Positions 41,101-53,399 are shown, counted from the stretch's first letter. The stretch: DNA of 64,000 bases from Pelodera strongyloides (GCA_036852015.1 JAANDG010000129.1:62001-126000); one strand, 5' to 3'. Numbers and translations are program-made. The notes: generated by a model from the letters alone, not told the origin.

Positions 41101-43280
41101 TGGGGAGTGTTAGCATTGCCCGTATCCCATCAATGTCTTCATCGGAAGACTCATTTTGACGATAGGATACTCGTTTGCGATCATTTGTAGCAGACATAAT
41201 AAAAATAGAGTAGTGCACACAGGAATTACACGAATTGTTGCAAATGTGCGAAGCAGAAATTTAGCGAAAGACTAGTCGAGTAGAATAGGCACACAGGCTA
41301 GGCACTTGATTAACGCATCAGAAAGCTGAAAAGAAGAGAATACAGTGAGAAGTACTGAAGAACGTAAGACTGTTAACACCAGGAGAGCAACTTAAATCAC
41401 GAATGAAAAGCGGAGAATGAATGTGGACATAAGACTGCTTACTTACATTGTTCGAATTACTGAATGAAGAAGTATTAGCTAATGATATAATCCTCACATT
41501 TCTAAAAAATAACAAACTAAGTGAAAATTGCGTACATTGAAAGTCTACGGTTTGTCTAAATGTTCGGTAAGGAAATGAGACTATTCGCTTGTTGTCAACG
41601 AGATGACAGTTGATCAAAAACAAGTATTTATCATACTGTGCTCAACATGCACAATTGTCGAAATGGTAAGGTCTATAATTTCTTAGACCGAAAGTTCCTT
41701 TCAGGTAGGATAGGACGAACAACAATGTTCTCCTACACAAAGCCATGTCTGGGGCATAACACCCACAATCCCATAAAAAGCAACAACGTGTATATAAACG
41801 ATGTATCGCACATAAAAGAGGGGGTGCACAAAGTTTCCGCCCCATAGAATGTTAAAATTGAAGGGTAGCTGCAAGAGACTCTCAGAAAGCTATCGCACGG
41901 AAAAGTGGGAAGATGTAAAGTTACAGGTCATAACCACCAACAGAAGTATCTTTTTCGTTGTTCTTTTTTCAACAGAAGTAACTTTGGATGGGAAATAAAC
42001 AACAACTATGGACTTAAGATGATAATTAATTGGGTCAAAACAATAAATGTCACCTGAGACTATCAAAGGGGTTAGGGTGTTCTACTGAGGGTGACAAACC
42101 CGATTCGGATGTGGGACGACAATGTGATTTTGGTCTTTCCGCTACTTGGGGCATAAATCTCGAAAGAGAGAGCTTTTTATGTACACCCATTCCCTCCGTT
42201 TTCAGGGGAAAGAGAACAGGTACACATAAACACAACCACGAAAACAGATGTGGAACGCAGGATTAAACAGGAAGACATTTACCTAACTACTCTTCTCATA
42301 GAAGAGGAGAATCAGTAATGAAGAGAATAATACTCTAGCCCAAAAGTATTTTACGATCACACTCAGATATTCGCAATGAAACTATTAAGAAGTGTGCACA
42401 CATAGAACAATTACAGGCTGATGCAGAAATATCGCCAAATAGTCCACGATAAATCTAATAAAAAGTAAATAAACTGACCGAAACTTCACAATTGACGCCT
42501 GCGGCACGAAGGGATTGAACGATTTCTGTGCGAGTAGGCGCCAACTTCATGACAGTTACATCCTAAAATAGCAATATTATAGATTAGGTCAACCGGTGGC
42601 GCAGTGTACCATTCAATACCATCGCACGACTGGTTCCACCGACCGGGTGAACTGGATAAATACTAAGGAATAAGGGAACCCGGTTTGCCACCCATTTCGT
42701 AAGATGGTCCATAAGAGTGGGGTAAACAGAAACAAGGGCAAGAGCTGATGTACATGGGAAATCAAAAACCCCGATATGGCCCCGATCACGTCCCCCAAAA
42801 AATCGGGCCGTGATCGGGGTCATATCGGGGTTTTCTGGAAAAAAATCGGGGTCATATCGGGGTTTTTTGGAAAATAATCGGGGTCATATCGGGGTTTCCA
42901 CTTTCCTGTGGTCCTACAGGGCTCCCTTTGGGGCTCCTGAAGGACAAACTTGGCTCTAATAGCTTAATCAAAAAAATGGATGATCATTATGCAATATGCT
43001 CAAAAACAAACCTTTTCTTCAGACGCCACTGTCTCAAATACTTTCGTGAGAGGAGTTGTCGGAATGTCAACAGAAGAACAATGACGTGCAGAACACTACA
43101 AAAAATAAACAAATCAAAATAATGCTAGCTTATTTTGAACATATAATGTGGAGCAAACAAACCAATAAAAATTCTCACCGAGTTAACAATATCCTGGTGT
43201 TTCTTGTCCGAAGTTGTCGGAATTGATCGTATCTTTAGAAGACGAAGCCGATTGAGAACAGGAGAGGTACGAGACAACAT
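32153..43280 (-). CDS. twnk-1: Mitochondrial replicative DNA helicase Twinkle
   Basis: Hexameric 5'-3' helicase unwinding mtDNA at the replication fork. Twenty-one exons from 5': 43280-43179, 42562-42479, 40705-40577, 39173-39069, 38974-38859, 36874-36560, 36158-36092, 35926-35810, 35635-35553, 35440-35336, 35077-34921, 34671-34556, 34437-34260, 34147-34013, 33863-33790, 33651-33598, 33201-33069, 32967-32842, 32748-32665, 32467-32339, 32260-32153; 838 aa. The N-terminus [19 protein letters not shown] is a clear mitochondrial presequence. Residues 69-95 hold CVDCEIC...CISC, a zinc-binding domain. An Arg/Ser-rich exon (179-284) follows. TOPRIM-like [18 protein letters not shown]; Walker [10 protein letters not shown] (582-590); SFEM; Walker B VVIDNLQF (704-711); [11 protein letters not shown] and KNRYGARK close the RecA core. 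The helicase half is certain; joins in exons 3-6 rest on phase and on the zinc domain. Confidence 0.93.
35126..35296. mobile_element. Near-perfect TTAA palindromic element in a Twinkle intron
   Basis: TTAA at 35126-35129 and 35293-35296; arms of about 80 bp starting TTAAAGCGAAATGCCAGCTC differ at only a few positions, leaving a loop of roughly ten bases. It is 171 bp long. The high arm identity suggests a young insertion. It lies between exons 35440-35336 and 35077-34921. Confidence 0.93.
36875..37059 (-). other. Possible alternative 5' exon of Twinkle with Cys cluster
   Basis: The open frame of the Arg/Ser-rich exon continues upstream past its acceptor to an ATG at 37056-37054 ([18 protein letters not shown]...), including [15 protein letters not shown]. 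It could be an alternative first exon giving a protein without presequence and zinc domain, or chance open frame in an intron. I see no way to decide from sequence. Confidence 0.3.
39568..39613. repeat. Two tandem copies of a 23-bp unit
   Basis: TAATACGACCAATCGTACAG plus AGT occurs twice with no mismatch at 39568 and 39591, inside a Twinkle intron. Confidence 0.9.
41054..41197 (-). other. Possible alternative first exon of Twinkle
   Basis: ATG at 41197-41195 opens a 48-codon frame ([20 protein letters not shown]..., very acidic) ending exactly at a good donor (AAG|GTAATC) in phase 0 with the zinc-domain exon at 40705. No AG acceptor precedes it, so it cannot be a cassette exon; it would need its own promoter. 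The product would lack the mitochondrial presequence. Confidence 0.4.
42593..42680 (+). repeat. Possible tRNA-derived SINE relic in Twinkle intron 1
   Basis: A-box-like TGGCGCAGTGT (42597-42607) and B-box-like GGTTCCACC (42632-42640). Spacing is short for a real tRNA and no cloverleaf forms, so at best a degraded SINE head. Confidence 0.3.
42763..42898 (+). repeat. Minisatellite with inverted start in Twinkle intron 1
   Basis: Three copies of a unit of about 31 bp (ATCGGGGTCATATCGGGGTT + TTNTGGAAAA) at about 42812-42898, preceded by an inverted partial copy (AACCCCGATATGGCCCCGAT, about 42765-42790) that can form a hairpin with the first copy. Markedly G-rich on one strand compared with the surroundings. 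Confidence 0.88.
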
Positions 43281-43327
43281 TGCCGTTCCTGAAATTTAAC
43301 TGATTCGTAAATAAATCAGTTGTAATC

Positions 43328-43622
43328 ATGGGGTTTCCATGTATGCGATTCGCACTTGCGAAAATGACAAACCGCTGTCCATGTTCAAGTCGTTTTACAT
43401 GCATGGCAACTGCCTACCGTAACCCATGCGAATCGCACGTTTGATATGGTCCGGCAGCGAAAGTGTATAAGATCCATACTATTTGAAATAGATCCGTACT
43501 ATTTTGAAATAGATCCATACTAGATCCAAAATCGCTGCGCGACCATGTCATTTACATCGACTTGAACATGAACAGCGGTTTGTCATTTTCGCAAGTGCGA
43601 ATCGCAAACGTGGAAACCCCAT
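43328..43622. mobile_element. Foldback element upstream of Twinkle
   Basis: Left ATGGGGTTTCCATGTATGCG... and right arm (reverse complement ATGGGGTTTCCACGTTTGCG...) share ATTCGCACTTGCGAAAATGA, CAAACCGCTGT.CATGTTCAAG and more, giving inverted repeats of about 70 bp. It lies 48-342 bp upstream of the Twinkle start, so within its promoter region. It does not carry TTAA ends. Confidence 0.88.
43470..43527. repeat. Tandem repeat, about 25-bp unit, inside the foldback element
   Basis: Two and a half copies of AGATCC(A/G)TACTATTTGAAAT between the arms of the element at 43328-43622. Confidence 0.75.
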
Positions 43623-45189
43623 TATAGACAAATGAGAAAACAGAAATCCAATAAAACAACCAAGTTATAAAGAATTTCGTCAAAAACTTTCAAAACGTAT
43701 ATGTCTAAGCACATCTACAAAAAATGGGACACACAAATAAAATGGACCACGGCCATATGGTGATCTACCGTAGTTTCCTGAACACCATAGGGATTAACAG
43801 AGAGCGAGCAGTGATATAAAGTTAATTGCTCACGAATAATAGAGACTTTTTATTTTTGACGACATTCTCGTACGGGAAATACAGCGGGAAAGGTAAAAAA
43901 AAACTAAAAGCTACGAGATGCATAAATGAGATCAGCAATTAAATAACAAAAGGAAGGGAGGAATCATACCAAAGGTCGTCTCATGTAACCAAGAGGTCAA
44001 ATAAATAACCGTGCAATATTAAAGCTGCTTGGAACACATTTCAATTCGAAACGCTCATGTTATCCAACTAGTATTCTGTTTAGTTTTATTTTAAAGAAAT
44101 TGTATTTTTTTGGAGTCTATTGTACACAAAAATGATTTAATTCAGGACAAAGCGTGCAAACACAACCGATAATTTGTTTGTTTCAAGTAATCTGTGCAAA
44201 CATAATACGAAAGTAAAACGAGCTATTTAAAACAACAGCACTTGCACCAATAACTAAATAAATAAAAAGTAGTTGCTATTCCCCAAAATTGCGAAGAAAT
44301 ATTCTGGGTGACTACAAATAGCGCACTACCGTAAGAAAGTTGTCACTGTGAGACGTACCGCACATTTGAACAGTGCAGTATCTGGCTGCCAGTGAAAGCG
44401 CACCGGTGTCTGTTTTGGTTTTTTACTTTCCTCTCTTTATTATTTCTATTTTTTCTTTCTTGTAATTAACTGCGTTTATCAGAGAGTTTTCGTGTGCTTG
44501 TTTTCTTATTATTGACAGTAGAAGTTCGTTAGAAAATCATTACGCGTAGCTGTTTAAAAGAAAGTCGTCCGTCGAAAGACAACCCGGCAGTAGTCCTGCC
44601 ATATTTCATCACATTTTTCTCCGTTTTTCCTAAATGTGCATGTTCCACGGTATTAAAATTGTAAGGTGAAGATCTTAGCAACACGGACATTACCAATGAT
44701 GAAATTCGAGGAATGTTGAAGTACTTTCTTGGGAACCTTTCATTTTTCTCTCTACAACTGCCTAGTGAGCAGTTTGCCTCCTTTTGTTTCGTTTTCGGAG
44801 GATTGGTGGGCACATTAGAAGTATAGGACACACAGCGCTTCCAATGGTCCTATCTCTGATTCGTTGACAACTGCTTTTTCATAGCAAAACAATGGTGCAT
44901 TTCACACAACTGTTCAGTGTGGAGGTGTGAATCTCAGAACATTGCGATCTTATTTTTTTTGACAATACACCATACTGGGTGTCTTCTACTTTTACGATGG
45001 TATTCTTTGACAACTGACTTGCAGTATATTAATATGCTTTGTAGTCTGGATCATGGGTGCAATGTGTATTATTGTGAACGAATTTATGTAAATTGAGCAC
45101 TGTGCGTGCACATTGTTCGTCCATCTTTCTTCTTTAATCTTCCGATTCATTCTGGCGCAATCGTCGAGAGCTGTCCATTCTGCCAAATT

Positions 45190-45275
45190 CTTCTCGTTCT
45201 CTCTCTCTCTCTTTCTCTCTGTCTCGTCCTCTCTCTCTTCTCTCTCTTTCTAGCTTTCTCTCTCACCCACCTCTC
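45190..45275 (+). repeat. CT-rich low-complexity tract
   Basis: About 85 bases of nearly pure pyrimidine, mainly TCTC with occasional TTTC, on the + strand. Confidence 0.9.
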
Positions 45276-46985
45276 TACTTCCCCCACCTATCTTTGTATC
45301 TAAAGCGCAAATACAATCTCTCTTTCTGGTTCTCTGCCTACCTTCCCCAGCTCACCGGTTCCTAATGTTCTTTGCATGAGCCTTTTGATCCTCTGGTGTA
45401 CTTTTCCCTCGTTTCCCTTCCATATCCGGCACTCTGTTTCATTGGAAGCTTTTCGGCATTCCTTGGTTACTTTCCACAAATGAGTTGTGTTAATCAAAAT
45501 CGTTCATTCAAAGTATCATTTGGTGTTTACGATAGGCCCACTTGCTCTTTACTCACAATCAGTCATCTTCTTTTAGTCCGCCATTATACCTTGATGTATT
45601 TTTTTAATTATTATTTTCCTACACTCGAAGTGTTTGTCTGGTTCCTTGCATTCCCTTCTCTGTTTGATTGAGCGCTTTGTGACCTTCTACTGCTTCCTAT
45701 TTATACATTTATCATGCACTCTGCCTTTTCGTACGATCACGTGTCGATGATTTTCTATGCGATAGCAAAATTTTTACGCTTATTTTATATGTTTCCTTCA
45801 TGTTTCACTGGCCGGGAATGTTTCTGATCTAGTTTTCGAATTCGCAGTTTATGTAATAACACTAGAGAACGCTTATATTGCTGTGTTTTTCACCGTAACT
45901 TCAGTAATAGTTTCTTCCGCAATGGCGCAAACTTAAACATGACGACGGTGCAAAGAACAGGGAACTCGGCTAAAATTGTAAATATTAGGAGTTGTTTGTT
46001 CTTAAGACTAGCATTCCAGACTTATCGGATAATGATCACTCATGCGTTTTACCGCCTAGACAGTGAGCAAAATTTTTATCTAAATCCAGCACACAAACAC
46101 CCTTCAGCAAGCGCCATCAAATCAACCCATCGTACTTTTTTTTAATTGAATGTCAATATCAAGAATCGTCTTGGACGTGACAGCTAATTCGCCGTGCCAC
46201 ACTAATTTTGCTGAACCTCGTTAAGATGGTTAGGATTACTCTCAGCGAAGGGTTCATGTGAGCTAGTAACGTCCATGCAAACAAGTATGGCAATAAAGTT
46301 TTTTGCGGATCCCAGTCTCTTTTGCATATATGTTACTTTTCTTGTTTGGTATGTCGCACACTCCTTCTGCCCTTGTTTAGCCTCAAAATGCAAACTCGTT
46401 GTGAGATTTACCACATAGAATCTTTAATCTTCAACATAACAGTACTCTGTTTTGTTTCAGATTTCCACGCCCTACCATTTTTTTCAACCATTGCATTGTT
46501 TGTGTATCGAATTGTTTCTTGCAGCAAGAGCATTAATTAAATACTTGCACGTCTTGTCGTAGCAGATCTTGCTAACAAACAGCAAGTGTTCAATGCCAAA
46601 TAGCTGCAAGTTCAACATCGAATCGCAGTAGAACAAATACTGATCCTTTGCGTTGAGTAACCATAAATCCGTAATGTATTATTGGGATTCCCATCGTTTT
46701 CATTTATTTTCGTCCTCTTCGACCATCGGAAAATATTGGAATCTCAAATGAGAATAATGGGTCGCTGTCTGTGCATAATTTGAACGAATTTTGATTGCTA
46801 TTTGGCGTTCTTCTGTATATCATCATCCGCACATTCACTGCCATTAATTTGTTCGGAACGTACGGTATTTTATTTCGTGATTATTGTTCGTCCTTGCAGC
46901 AAATTAGGATGTTTACATCTAATGTTTATTATGCGGTCAAGTTATTGTTTCGTTATTTGTAACTGTAATAGGCTAACTTTGATTA

Positions 46986-46990
46986 CAGCA
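46986..46990 (+). promoter_or_regulatory. Probable spliced-leader acceptor before AMPK gamma start
   Basis: TTTGATTACAG ends at 46988 and the ATG follows after two bases (CA). No upstream coding exon joins in phase, so this is the expected form of an SL1 acceptor. Confidence 0.6.
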
Positions 46991-49900
46991 ATGCATGAGT
47001 CGCACTCGGCTGCTCCCGTTGTCAATGGTAGCAATGAGGGGATCAAGGCTCCTTTTGACCTGGTAAGCTTCTGATATCTGCATTATTTACTCTTTATTTT
47101 TCCTGATAGGTTATTTTTTTTAGGTTACTGACTGGTGTTTTTCTTTCCAAATCGTAGCTGATTGCAGACCCGCAACCATTCGCAGTCAGTGCATGGAGTG
47201 CACCAACTGAAGAATAACCAGCATCTGCCAGGAAATGTCCAAGGAGTATGTTTCTGTCTAGTTTCATAAGTCTCGAGTAAATAGTGCCTCGAAAAATGGA
47301 GTCGTCGACGATCGGACGATGAATCCATTATCAAATGTCTGATTTACTTGTTACATTTATATAGCGTTGGCACTTTTTAAGACGTAATTTACTGTGTAGT
47401 TTTTAGGTTGAACAACACGATAGTCAAAGTTATGCTCGCCTGCTCTTGTACAATCAGTGCTACGATGCAATGCCGACAAGTAGCAAAATGGTTGTGTTCG
47501 ACGACCAACTTATTCTGCGAAAAGCGTTTCACGGATTAATTTATCAGAGTAAGTCGTTTGTCTTTTTTTTCGATGAAATGGAAGACTATTACAGTCTATA
47601 AGTAAATAAATATTTTACGCTTCAAGAGCGTGCACCTTTATTCAGGGGTTAAAATACAGTTTCAATGTTTGCTTATGGCATGTTCTGCAGAGGCCCTGAG
47701 CACCAGGCGACGAGTTCCAGATGACAAATTGGTGACCTGTGCACAGTCCACATAATATATTCGTTTCAGACACTCGTCACGTTCTTATTTCGAATGCAAG
47801 CAAAGGTGCCATCATTGAAGGCATTCTCTCGGTCACTGACTTCATTCGGGTTATGCTCAGTTTGCACAGGTCAGTAAACTGGTATTTCTTTTGTACGCAT
47901 AATAAAAGCACCTTCCCCGATTTATCTAATGAACCAGCGATCTCGATGCTTGATAAGCAATTGCTTTTAGAGGTCCCAAGGATGAGAACAATAAAACCGA
48001 AAAGTTATTTGTGAATAACACAGGAACCCTGGGACAGTTGACACTCAAAGAATATAGAGGTATTTTTATGGTGCATTGTATACTCAACCGTTGTTTTCAG
48101 ATCCTTGTATACTCAACAGCTCAACCTAGAATTGCTTTGCGAATCTTTTCTTTTAGAACTGATAGAATCGGAGGGACGCCTGACGAATCTGATTTCCGTC
48201 GATGCAAATCAAAGGTATTTTTTATCTGGTTCTTTTCTTACTAATGTTACAAAAAAAATCAAAAGTAATGTGTGCGTTTTCCCGTTTTCTGTTTCCAAAA
48301 ATCCGTGATACCTTCTTTGATCAACGCTCGTTTTAGTCTTCTGGAAGCTGCTCGTCTCCTTGCTGCCCATCACATACATCGTTTGCCTGTTATGGATCCT
48401 TTCAATGGAAGCCCTCTCTTTATTCTCACACATAAGCGCATCCTCAAATTCCTGTATTGTTTCGTACGTTTTTTTCCTGAACTTTATTGCTTCGTAAGCT
48501 TTTACATAATCTACACCATCGTGTTTATTCGTCATTTTCCATATTAAAGTTTATTGTTAGCGTATTGCATTCTGGCAATTACCTTTTTTAGTCACTTGCT
48601 TTAGGGAAGTTCGTTCTCCTTGCCTGAATACCATCTGAAAAGCTGTAAGGAGCTCGGCGTCGGAACTTGGACGGGAATTCGTGTGGTATGTCGCTTGATT
48701 AGTATGCTAATGATAAGGCTATTTGGTAACAATGTTAAGTGTCATGTTTTATACTTATTGTCTACCTTCTGACTTAAGCTGCTGAAATAGATCATAAACG
48801 TGAAAAATGTAAGGTAATTTACGGCTATAGTTATAAAACAAGAGTAGTGAATTTCCTCAATTTGCAGGTTTTCCCGGACACTCAACTGGTCGATTGTCTT
48901 GATATTCTCCTTCACAAAGGCGTTTCTGGACTTCCTGTTGTCGAGAGAGAATCGTACAAGGTTTGTCCTATGTCCTTTGAATATATTGTGTGTATTTTGC
49001 ACTTTGGTTTACATACTCCAAAAGGAAGCAAAGTGAGTGTGCTTGCTTTTTTTGTTACATCTCCGAATATGGACCCCTTCTTAGGTCGTCGATATGTACT
49101 CCCGATTTGATGCCGTTGGAATAGCGCTTGAGGACCGAGACAATTGCCTGGATGTTACGGTTGAACAAGCGCTCCGATTCAAAAATTTGAACAAGGTTTT
49201 TTATTTTTCTAAACTACCGGCGCACTGGAATCTTCCAAATTTCAGTCATTACAACCATTCTTTATTAGAATAATATTAGAGTAGGCTTTCTATGGCAACT
49301 CGATGCAGTTTGCCACATTAATTGGTCGGTTTTGGTAAGACAAGGTCATAATCAAGAACAACTGCCTTACACATCGCAGTCAGACCACCTGTTTTGCTTT
49401 ATAGAATCCCAAGGATCGTGTTGTCTCAATTCGTGATACGGATACTCTTTGGAAGGCAGTCACTGTTCTGGTCGATAGGAATGTGCATCGCCTTTGCGCA
49501 GTGACCAAGAAGGGAACCATTGAGGTAAAGCATACTATCGTTTTTATTCTGTTGCCGTTTGTGTGATTTTGTCATTAAACGATGCTTAATTGCGCAAAGC
49601 ATTCCCTGCTCGCACATTGGTTAAACAAGGTTCGATTACCGTCATCATAACCAATTTCAGGGCGTAATCTCATTGTCGGACGTTATCAACTACATGGTTG
49701 TGCAGCCAGGCAAAGATCTCACTCCACCGAAACCGAGTCGGAAACAATACAAGCAGACCACTGGAGTTCTCAGTGATGATGTAAGAATTGCGGTAATTAT
49801 TGCACAATTGCACTGACATCATTTTGATAATTGCTGCCCTAACATCCGCACATGCTGCTCGAGAAGAGCGTGATACAGAACTCCTATGAAGCGTTCAATC

Positions 49901-50351
49901 GAATCTCCTTGTTTAAATCGGAAATTTCTTCAGCATCACAGATTATTTGGGATTCATCCGTTTGGACGTGTAAGCTACGTGTCATTAGATAGATAGATTG
50001 GGAAATTTGTCGCACGCGCTTTGATCAACGATTGTCCAGTGTCTGGTTTAAGCATAGATTAGAACTTTGACGACCGTCTCTGTATGCCATACGTGTATTT
50101 CCCAATTGCTAGCTTAACGGCTTCTTTGCGAGTCCAGATAGAATGCATGTTCCATGTTTTCTAATATCCTAATCATGGTGTGTAATAGTTACTCATAGTC
50201 GCACTTTGTTCTTCTCGAGTAGTATCAAATACGCTAACCATATAGGAGTGTGCCTTTTCAGGATCTTCGCAATCTCCTGCACGGAAATGCAGCGCGTCTG
50301 GAGCAAGTGGCAATAGGTCGTATTCCTGAGGAAGATCCCAAACAACACTAA
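46991..50351 (+). CDS. aakg: AMP-activated protein kinase gamma subunit (four CBS domains)
   Basis: The nucleotide-sensing regulatory subunit of the AMPK heterotrimer, in cytosol and nucleus. Thirteen exons: 46991-47062, 47168-47245, 47407-47548, 47770-47869, 47971-48059, 48157-48214, 48337-48463, 48605-48685, 48868-48960, 49085-49195, 49405-49524, 49661-49780, 50262-50351 (TAA); 426 aa, all phases fit. CBS1 has CYDAMPTSSKMVVFD and GILSVTDFIRVML; CBS2 has AAHHIHRLPVMDP and ILTHKRILKFL; CBS3 has HKGVSGLPVVE and VVDMYSRFDAVGIA; CBS4 has DRNVHRLCAVTKKG and GVISLSDVINYMV. The HRLPV and VHRL motifs carry the basic residues that contact AMP/ATP phosphates. The tail (TPPKPSRKQYK...) extends past CBS4. 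C. elegans has five aakg genes; the paralogue is not resolved. Confidence 0.96.
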
Positions 50352-53300
50352 TTGTCTTGTTTTCTGAGTCGTACCTTATTTTCAACTGTATTTGTAATCC
50401 TTTGGCACATTTATTTTCGTTCCATCTCCTCAATAACTAAAAGCTGCGTAGTATGGTAGTAAGGTTGCGTAGAAGGTTTTGTAAATTCTTATGAACTGTT
50501 CATTTCAACATGTAATTTGCAAGTAACCCAGTTTTAATTTTGTGGGTAAATTCATTTGTTGAGCGAATCAGTGACTACATTTATTTTGTGCAGAACATCC
50601 ATTCCAGATTTTTATGTTATTACGTTGCGTTTATCATTACCAATTTTGTGCCTATTGTTAGGAAAAGTTTTACTCGTTGTATATGTACGCATTGTATAGT
50701 TCTTGAGAATTGAATCGTTGTACGTATGTAAAGTGTCAGTGATTTGGAAGTACGCAAACCTGAGATTAGGCAACCTGAACAGTAAGAAACATTGTTGTAT
50801 TTTTGAAACTGTATTTTATATCCTTATTTAATTAGTATTATTTTCTATTGGAATAGTATGCGAAAATTGTAGGAGAGTAATGTCAATCATTGTTTAAGTG
50901 TTTTATTAAATTAGGTGCAAATTGTTGTTTATATATTGCTGAAATTATAAATAAAGATTTACATATTTTATGGCGCATTCGAAGAAGTCTGTTTCCTAAA
51001 GAGTATTTCCGTGTTAGCGAGTATTATAAACCAATGAAAGTTGAGTGATAACGGGAACGCAATTTTCGGTTCGAAACGTTGTTTACTGTTCTGAATTTCG
51101 GCAGTTGGACGTCAATGCGAGAGCAGCTCCACATTGTGATATGTGAAACTTGTGAACATTACTAATTATAGTTTCTTCTAAACTACGAGTGACATCAAGA
51201 GCAGGGTTCACTTAGTCGTTTCTACGGTAGTTCTCACTAACGTAATAGGAAGAAAGTACTTTTTTTTAACAAATGGAGTGAACCGTTCTAGGAGAGTACA
51301 GAGACAGCATACTGTCTGGTTCCGACCACAAACTTCGCATAATGTGACTAATAAGTGCGTTCATTGAGCTTGTTTGCGGAGGAATGATCAGTCAAGTCAA
51401 CTTTGGTCTCTCAGCACTGGGTATTTTGATATTTTGGGAACCGACAAAGTCATTGTGAACGAGCCTTACCGTAGGACTCTAGTGCAAACTAGCAGCACTG
51501 ATCGGAAACACAAAATGACAGTTTTATGCTTCCTCATACTCGCATCTTCGCACAATACGTGAACAAGTTATTCGCCCAAATCAAATCACTGCAATTGGTG
51601 CCAGGAAATTTTTGCAGAGAGAACTTTGCAGGTGGCTTTTTATACCCTGCCTTAAATCCTCTACTATCATACCGCATTTTATTGCTTAACCCAAGGAGAT
51701 AGTTTTTACCAGTTTGCTTGCAAAGGTTTCTTGCGTATTTTATTCCGTGCTTTCTCTAGGCTGGGAATGGTTGCTTTCTTTTCTATTTATGTTTGCGGAA
51801 ATGGCACACCGTTTGCATATTATACTGCTTTAATCATGGGAATGCAATTTTACAGCATGCGCTTCACAATCCACGTTTCATACCGCTTTAATAAAAAAGG
51901 TGTTGTTGAACAACCCAGCTCAGCGACTGCCAATTAGAAGTTGCTTTTGAACCACTCCTAAAAAAATCGTGCTTACTTTCCGAACCACGTTTCAAATCAA
52001 AAAAGGTTGAACCGAGTGCCACCAATTAAATTAATTGAATACGTGCGATTGAATAAAATAATCGAATTCCACAGGGAACGTCGTCCCACATGATTTATGG
52101 TGCTTTTCCTAATGGTAAATGCCGAACAAGGAAGTCCCACACGAGTCACAATAAGTTTCATTTATACCTTGTACTACTGTACAGTGTATTCGTCACGGGA
52201 AAAGTTTTTCCTCTTCTCTGTTTGTCTTTGTTACTCTACTGATTCTTAAAAAAAACACTTTCCATTAAATTCTTCGTCAATTCTTCATCAAATTCTCAGC
52301 GTACGACAAAAACACACAATTTGGAAAGTTACCTGTCTACATAATGGCAGATTACTACCTTTGCGTTATGAAGTTATGAATTAAAACGATTTTGTAATCT
52401 CTGAGCATTACATTCGCCATTCAACAACATTGTTGTGTTGCCTTTCAACAATTGTTCGCGACGAAAATGTAAATTTTCAGTGCACAATTTAGTACGCACA
52501 GAGACGACCCAAGATATTTCACCGCCCGTTATAAAATATAATTGCGGTTCCGTGTCTACTGTAGCCATGCAATGTTTTTAAACTTTCACTTAAGAAGTAA
52601 AAACGTTGTAAAGGGAACCTAATCATGGTGCGTGCAAGTTGGGGGAAATTAACATCCGAAGCGGATTCTACATATTGCCAGCGGAATGAAGTAGGGAATG
52701 TTCAATTTGCAATTAAATCATCTTGGCATCAAACATACTTTCGTTGATTTGAAATTTTTTTTTCCTTTTTAGGTTTGTTATGTAAGTTGATCAACCTCAC
52801 CTCTAGCCGGTCACGTATTCAAATTTAACCTTTGGAGTACTGTTTCACGTGACTGTGCGGACGATTTTCAGAATCCACACAAATAGATGTGCCCGATTCC
52901 CCTGGGTATAGAAAATACAACGAAGTATGCTAGATACTGTATCTTTGGCTGGTCATTGACCACTTTTAATGATTTCTTAGAACTCGTGGTGGTTTATCTT
53001 TATAAGTGTTTACCACATTGTAGATGATTAACCAGTTTTTCAAACTACGTAGAATAGTCTGTACTTAAAGGAGCAGATTCACTAGCACTCCTCTTGATAT
53101 CTGCCCTTTCTCCGCATGTGATTGTTTCGTCGCCTCTGCTTAGGCTGATCACAAGCGTTATTTCAAGTCTATTTTAATTCTCCACACTACGATGTGGTCA
53201 CCTAGACATGTTCATATTTTAATTACAGTGTTTGCTTGTTAGTCGTGCATAATTAGTAGGATAAGTTGCTCGAATAACCAAATGATTTGTCAAATATAGC

Positions 53301-53399
53301 CATGAAGTTTCTGTTGGTCACTTCGGCTATACGCAAGTGGCCACAAGAAATTGTCGCGTTTTGTCTTTGCGTAGCTGGAATGTGTTTGGTATGCTTTAG
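50352..53399. other. Intergenic, AMPK gamma to second chemoreceptor
   Basis: Three kilobases of AT-rich DNA. An AATAAA at 50950-50955, about 600 bp past the AMPK gamma stop, may be its polyadenylation signal. No exon, repeat or RNA gene recognised; small ORFs at 51374-51937 have no motif. Confidence 0.6.
53390..53399 (+). promoter_or_regulatory. Acceptor directly before the Srsx-like start codon
   Basis: ATGCTTTAG ends at 53399 and ATGATG begins at 53400. No upstream exon in phase is found, so trans-splicing directly at the first Met (or just before the second) is likely. Confidence 0.5.

Larger units (their letters stand above)
43281..46990. other. Divergent intergenic, Twinkle and AMPK gamma
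   Basis: About 3.7 kb containing both promoters. It holds a foldback element (43328-43622), a short tandem repeat at 43470-43527 and a pyrimidine-rich tract at 45190-45275. No exon found. A 99-codon plus-strand ORF at 45372-45671 has no motif. Confidence 0.6.

Noticed and set aside
48011..48244. 77-codon ORF reading through AMPK gamma exons 5 and 6
   Set aside because: It is in the wrong frame after exon 5; splicing 48059 to 48157 restores the CBS sequence.
51374..51937. Two small ORFs between AMPK gamma and the Srsx-like gene
   Set aside because: No splice context or recognisable domain; compatible with chance open frames.
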